Shown: positions 60,201 to 64,000 of the stretch, in pieces | Numbering within the stretch: the stretch's first letter is position 1 | Layout: every line of letters starts with the position of its first letter | Assembly: GCA_021904315.1 (NCBI GenBank) | Contig: CM038922.1 | Span: 9,399,347 to 9,463,346, forward strand | DNA length: 64,000 bases | Direction: 5' to 3' | Source: Sphagnum magellanicum | Taxonomy: Eukaryota; Streptophyta; Sphagnopsida; Sphagnales; Sphagnaceae | Notes under the pieces: model-generated | Seen by the model: the letters and a program-made list of their open reading frames with translations, nothing else | What the model was told of the DNA's origin: nothing | The model's database searches: none | Program-made: the position numbers and the translations under genes

Positions 60201-61306
60201 AAGGTATGAAAAGCCCCACTTTGGGTAACAAAACTTCATTTTCAGAGAACATGTGTAAGAGGTCTTCAGTCATGACTAAACCTAATAATTGGTAAAAAGT
60301 TTAAATGCAGGACATTAAATGTGTTACTAGAAATCACATTGAGTTGCAGACCTCTCAAAACCACTAGAAAAATTGTATTTCATTGAAGGATTAATCACAT
60401 AGAAACAAATGTGTGCAGTTGTGTACCATGACTAACATTCTATTGCTAGGGCTTTTATGATGTCCTACACTCTTTTTTTGATTGGACACATAACTTTTTC
60501 TAGAACCTAACTGGCTGCTCACTAGCACTTGAATTTCTCCACTTCTTTCCAAAATGGTGTTGGATTTGTTCGATAGTCCTCCAATAATAGCTTGCCTTGA
60601 AACTGCATTAGCTGGCATGTTCATTCTTAATACAAATTGTTGAGTCTTGTTCTCCAGAACTAGTCCTATAATTACCATTAAACCCACCAAGGGTGTATAA
60701 GAGATGCTACTGACCTACCAGTTATTAATTAGTCAAACTTGAACACATAATAAGGGCTCAAGAAGAGGACATGAACTTGTAGCTTTTGCACGACCATGAC
60801 CCATGGATTCCTAATGACCTCTTCAAGTTGGATGCAAACCAAAATAGAGGACAAAAACTACCTATATTGACCTTTGACTTTGATGGTGACTATACAATGG
60901 AATTATCTTTTCCAACCTTGGAGGAACGAACTCTGCTAAGTATTTCAGCAGGTTGACAAACTGAGCTGGCTCTAACAGGGTGATTCTGTTGGAGAGATCC
61001 GCTACAATTGCAGATCTTCATTTTGTTGTCAGTCCCTTTCTCCAAATATCCAAGAAACATGGATCACCTAGTGTTAGCTGACACAATGATGGTTGGGGTT
61101 GATCCATTGGTTGAAGGCTTCTCTCTTATCCTTTTGTTGGGTTTAGGGTAGCAGGCATTGGCAACAAAGAGATGCAGAGATCCCACTTGTTCCTTTGTAA
61201 GTATGAATCCCAACACTTGACGTATTCGAGTTTCACTACTTCCGGCAGAATGTGCTTGATTTGAGCCAAGTGGTGGAAAAGAAACCGTCTTCAAGAACAC
61301 ACCCAA
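57290..61306 (-). pseudogene. Captured gene-like exons inside the CACTA element
   Basis: Minus-strand stretches with protein-like composition: 61306-61064 (SLHLFVANACYPKPNKR); 61018-60890 (MKICNCSGSLQQNHP); 60710-60427 (RQAIIGGLSNKSNTIL, VSSQLGSRKSYVSNQKK); 60158-59971 (MPTFTSAILKQTSKSVHNAG, GDDNDIAALIAE); 59784-59602 (CKFRPIPKYEPKLHSVKTIR); 58119-57697 (GQENIGTLSQSCSQAFGS, ESCPMYFESGELHGGNE); 57705-57310 (DDNENTHDAEDDWEATFDAL, SVMLKPEYMYKNNGFGG, RPDDIS, MLPRLARQHTHPSQQ). Splice-like edges: CATGCAAG| at 60158, GAG|GTATTT at 59971, CTGTAG| at 59784, ATCT|GTATGA at 59602. Frame breaks include a TGA in the 60158-59971 stretch, a frame change near 57700 and stops near 57387 and 57366. A Ser/Asp-rich plant nuclear-type protein would fit, but I cannot name the parent gene. 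Confidence 0.5.
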
Positions 61307-61716
61307 GATATAACACTACATCAGTTTTGCTTTACAACAACTTTGTGGAACCGACCGATCCAAGAATTCAAGAAAAGAAATTGCATGCAATGGAATTCAT
61401 AGTCTCAAACTGCTGCTACCTTCTTGTGCTGGTTTCCACAGTGTTGCAAACGAATTCGAAAGTAGAGCATTGGCAATGTAGAGAAAGCAAACTCACGCTA
61501 CCTCCAACCCATCAAAGAATGCTTGCAAGAGAACACATCCCATTCATTTATGTCATTTCAGGAATTTATGCAGACAAAGCTCGATTGAAGACAAGTTTGT
61601 GGGTTTCCGCAAGACAAATGATGCAGCCTTGATGAAAATGCATGTGGCAAGGAGTGAGGCATGGCCATGAAATCCTCCTTCCTTGGCAGCTTTTGAGTGT
61701 CTTCTTCCTAAAGGCT

Positions 61717-61842
61717 GAAAAAGAAGAAAAGAGATCTAGAGTCGACTTGCAACCTAGACTCCACAAGACTCAAGAGCTGAATAAGAAAAAGAGAGATCTG
61801 CAGTCGACTTGTAACCTAAACTCCACAAGACTCAACAGAAGA
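61717..61842. repeat. Tandem duplication, ~64-bp unit
   Basis: Two direct copies share AGAGATCT, AGTCGACTTG.AACCTA, ACTCCACAAGACTCAA and a following GAAAAAGAG-type A/G run. It lies within the CACTA element. Confidence 0.85.
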
Positions 61843-61912
61843 TGAATGAATCGTCAGGATCCATCTCAAGAGCTAATGAAGAACATAAAATAGAGGAATC
61901 TCGAGAATAACA

Positions 61913-62640
61913 ATGACAAGCTATCCCATGCCTGGCCCCAAGATACACAACAAAAGTGGATCCAAATCCTTGATGCAAAACCCTCTTCCCTTCTTCCTTG
62001 CACAATGGCCCTCCATCGCTGTCACGTCCATATCATGGCTTGGCCAACAAACAAACATGCCGGGAAAGAAACGACAACCCTATCACCCTTACAAGAGCAA
62101 CGAAAATTCTCACCTTCTTCTTTTTGCTTCAGACAATGGATGTGTGATTTGCAACAAAGAAGCCAAGAACGAATGATTTTCATCACCATGGCTTCGTCAT
62201 GATCATCATCACCATGGCCATTGTGTATTACACAGCAACACTAATTTGAAAAACCACATAAGGCATGTAATATGACTTGGGTATAATCTGTATATTATTT
62301 TTAAAAAAATTAACATAAATAAACTAGACAAAAACTAAGGTGATGTATGCAATACATATTCAAGTATGCTCCAAATACAACTTACATACAATTTAAATAT
62401 AATCATTATACATAACCAGTAATACATGGGTACATCTTAGTATGTACCCATATAATAATGAGTATAATATGTTCAATACACAATTGTGGACCCCTTATGC
62501 CTAAAATATGGATAATACATTTGGAATACCCATAGGGCTATGACTCATTTGGTGACATTTGCAACTAATGGTAGGTAGAGGGGTCTTCTTGGATGGAAAT
62601 TGTGTTGAAAGCTATCCAAATGAAAGGATGAAAAAATCCA
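61913..62640. other. Remaining CACTA interior, no gene recognised
   Basis: Plus-strand open stretches (61913-62176 and a frame neighbour) have no family motif. An AT-rich tract with TATTCAAGTATGC and ATACAT-type repeats at 62280-62530 leads into the right subterminal region. Confidence 0.4.
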
Positions 62641-64000
62641 TTAGTTGCAAGTTAGTCATAGAGTAGTTGCAAGCAAGATCAAATGCAAAAAGTAGTTGTA
62701 GATATAACTAACAATTGCAAATGTCAAATAGTCGCAACTAGTTGCAAATTGGTTGGTTACAAAAACCTAGTTTTCTTCTAGTGTTGGTGACTAATTGGAT
62801 GTAGAACATCCGTTAAAGCCACTAGGAAAAAGCTTGATGAAGTTGTAGAGAAATCTCCACAACAACAAATCACTCAAAATAACTGCACAACATATGCACC
62901 CTAACAACATCTGCTAACTGAGGTTGAGTTTAACATGACCTGCTCACAAGGTGACTTGTGTCTATTTGGTCTAGGAGATCTTTGGGAAAGCATAGATATG
63001 GAGCCTTGGGGCGTGACATCATCTTGTTCATTGTCTATGCCTTCAATTTCTTCAAATTCTAGCTCCCATTCCCATTCTTCATCTCGTTCCTCCCTTTCAC
63101 AAATCAGCTGGTTGCTCCTTTCCTCCCATTCGTGGATAGACTCTTCATTGTTGTCTTGCATTGCAAGCATTTTTGCAACTTGTTGCCTTGTTTTTGTTGT
63201 AGCCTACCTATGTGTTTTTCGTGGGGTGCAGCTAGGAAGATCAACCTTTAATAATTTCTTTTGTTGACAAGTCCTAAAAGTGACATTGCGACTATGACAT
63301 CAACCGAAAACATCAAATTCCAATTAACACCAATATGATTATACGCGAAGATGGCAGGTGTGCAACTAATATGAACATTAGGTTGTAACACTAGGAAAGA
63401 GATTGGCACTGGGGAGCAAAAGGGAGCACTGTAAGTGTAGGCAACTATTATAGCCTAGAAGCCCAAAAAACTAAGAGAAGCACCAATGATCTACATGATC
63501 AAAGTTGTAAAGTCCAAGAGAGGAGGGCATTTTTATGAGACCAAATTGACTACAAGAGAAAAGTGAATAATGTAAAAGAACCTAAGACAGGAGATTGCAC
63601 ATGCATTTGTTAGGGTTCCTTATGTAATTTTACATTATTCTACCACGAGATTTCAATTTGACTTAAGAGCAATGCATCCCTCTCATGCACTTTCAAGCAT
63701 AGTGTTACAGTCTTCTCTACATGTATGAGTGGAGCTATAATGGCAAGGTAGTGAGCTTACAGTTCTTCAACAACTTGCAACAAGCCACACTCTCACACAT
63801 GCTTGGTTCTTTGCAACTTGGTGCCTTCTAACCTCCTCGAAGATCACAATAGATGAGGTCATTTCTATTCCATTTGAGCTTCCCTCCCTATTGGTGACAT
63901 TATTTTCATCAGTTGCAAAGATATCTTTAGTGATGTCTAGATCCATTTTGCTCCTCCCATTTGACTCCCAACCCTTCTCAAAATGGATCGTGTCTAATTG

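Larger units (their letters stand above)
56409..62783. mobile_element. CACTA element (6375 bp) without recognised transposase, carrying gene-like sequence
   Basis: The left end reads CACAAGAAGGAAAAC; the right end, on the complement, reads CACTAGAAGAAAACTAGG. They agree apart from one base and one indel over the first 15. Just inside, both ends share ATTTGCAACTAGT followed by CGACTATTT. Subterminal clusters of TAGTCGC and TAGTTGCAA occur at 56409-56600 and 62640-62783. The flanks are both TTG (56406-56408 and 62784-62786), the 3-bp target duplication of CACTA transposition. The left end has CACAA instead of CACTA, so it may no longer move. I see no TNP2-like or Ptta-like coding sequence inside. 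Confidence 0.85.
53620..64000 (-). pseudogene. Plant transposase gene (Ptta/En/Spm, Transposase_24-like), broken and interrupted by a nested CACTA element
   Basis: Decayed minus-strand transposon gene, multi-exon. Pieces in order: 64000-63770 (KMDLDITKDIFATDENN, FEEVRRHQVAKNQAC); 63260-62940 (CTPRKTHR, TRQQVAKMLAMQDNN, an acidic EEW/EIE run); intron; 55936-55200 (GKAQRARKQQQLNYG; MDVSIVLVKNQNPQDMANLK, AELDEKFEY; ALKYERSRLKGLWEKDPFHG, VSDEAWQKLKFYWNSPEQMA); 54480-54240 (a coiled-coil-like EQSNVALNNAL, SIQAWHDHSQRTQVEVMDKV, SMQSWMTKFNNNLSTI); 53850-53620 (C-terminal side). The block with F-E ... L..R.Y..RLK..W ... P..V....W..L..YW.S matches Transposase_24 as I remember it. Splice edges CAG|GTCATG (62940) and TGTGTGCAG|G (55936) agree in phase. 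Stops and frame changes occur (for example near 55380 and between 55829 and 55718), so it is not functional. Confidence 0.72.

Noticed and set aside
61717-61842. Restriction-site-rich sequence (GATCTAGAGTCGAC, GATCTGCAGTCGAC) resembling a cloning polylinker
   Set aside because: It is one of two diverged tandem units that continue into matching non-vector sequence, and it sits inside a CACTA element. A vector contaminant would not show this.
62935-63267. Serine-rich plus-strand reading frame
   Set aside because: It is the shadow of the Glu/Asp-rich minus-strand transposase exon, which has matching splice edges and a recognisable context.

Overview
This is plant nuclear DNA: AT-rich, gene-poor and built mostly from transposons stacked in one another. 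Evidence for a land plant is the mix of Ty3/gypsy (one chromovirus, one Tat/Athila-like), Ty1/copia with an initiator-Met primer site, CACTA, hAT and tRNA-derived SINE sequence, plus a plant-type telomere motif (TTTAGGG). The age and density of the relics would suit a gymnosperm or another large-genome plant, but that is inference.

Layout. 1-5845: a broken chromodomain-bearing Ty3/gypsy element on the minus strand. 5846-17530: a second broken Ty3/gypsy element (minus, Tat/Athila-like pol) with an unassigned tract on its left. A compact Ty1/copia element (9256-12062) with a 5-bp target duplication sits inside. 17530-24691: LTR-like repeats in both orientations, a ~199-bp tandem duplication, a 998-bp repeat with 14-bp inverted ends (20683-21680) and a ~2-kb LTR related to the first element. 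24860-26730: a decayed hAT transposase gene (plus strand) carrying a 111-bp CACTA-type MITE. 27790-28886: subterminal-type repeats, CCTA/TAGG microsatellites, a SINE head and an orphan CACTA-like end. 28887-37240: AT-rich spacer with a ~42-bp minisatellite (31890-32640) and a large foldback (35311-37240).

The only convincing intact host genes are a convergent pair of paralogues: copy A (39027-40702, plus, 292 aa) and copy B (47216-49756, minus, 303 aa). Each has two exons and encodes an unrecognised protein with a low-complexity N-terminus, a charged helix and about three hydrophobic segments. The duplication includes the promoter side, so about 37955-40702 and 47216-50945 form inverted arms around a 6.5-kb spacer. 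Both introns hold a minisatellite, larger in B. B also has a 70-bp promoter repeat and an in-frame 36-bp coding duplication.

53620-64000: a minus-strand plant transposase gene (Ptta/En/Spm, Transposase_24-like), broken. Its predicted intron holds a CACTA element of 6375 bp (56409-62783) with TTG target duplications. That element shows no transposase I recognise. It carries several gene-like stretches on one strand with splice-like edges and frame breaks, which looks like captured host gene sequence. This nested element and the inverted gene pair are the most interesting parts of the window.
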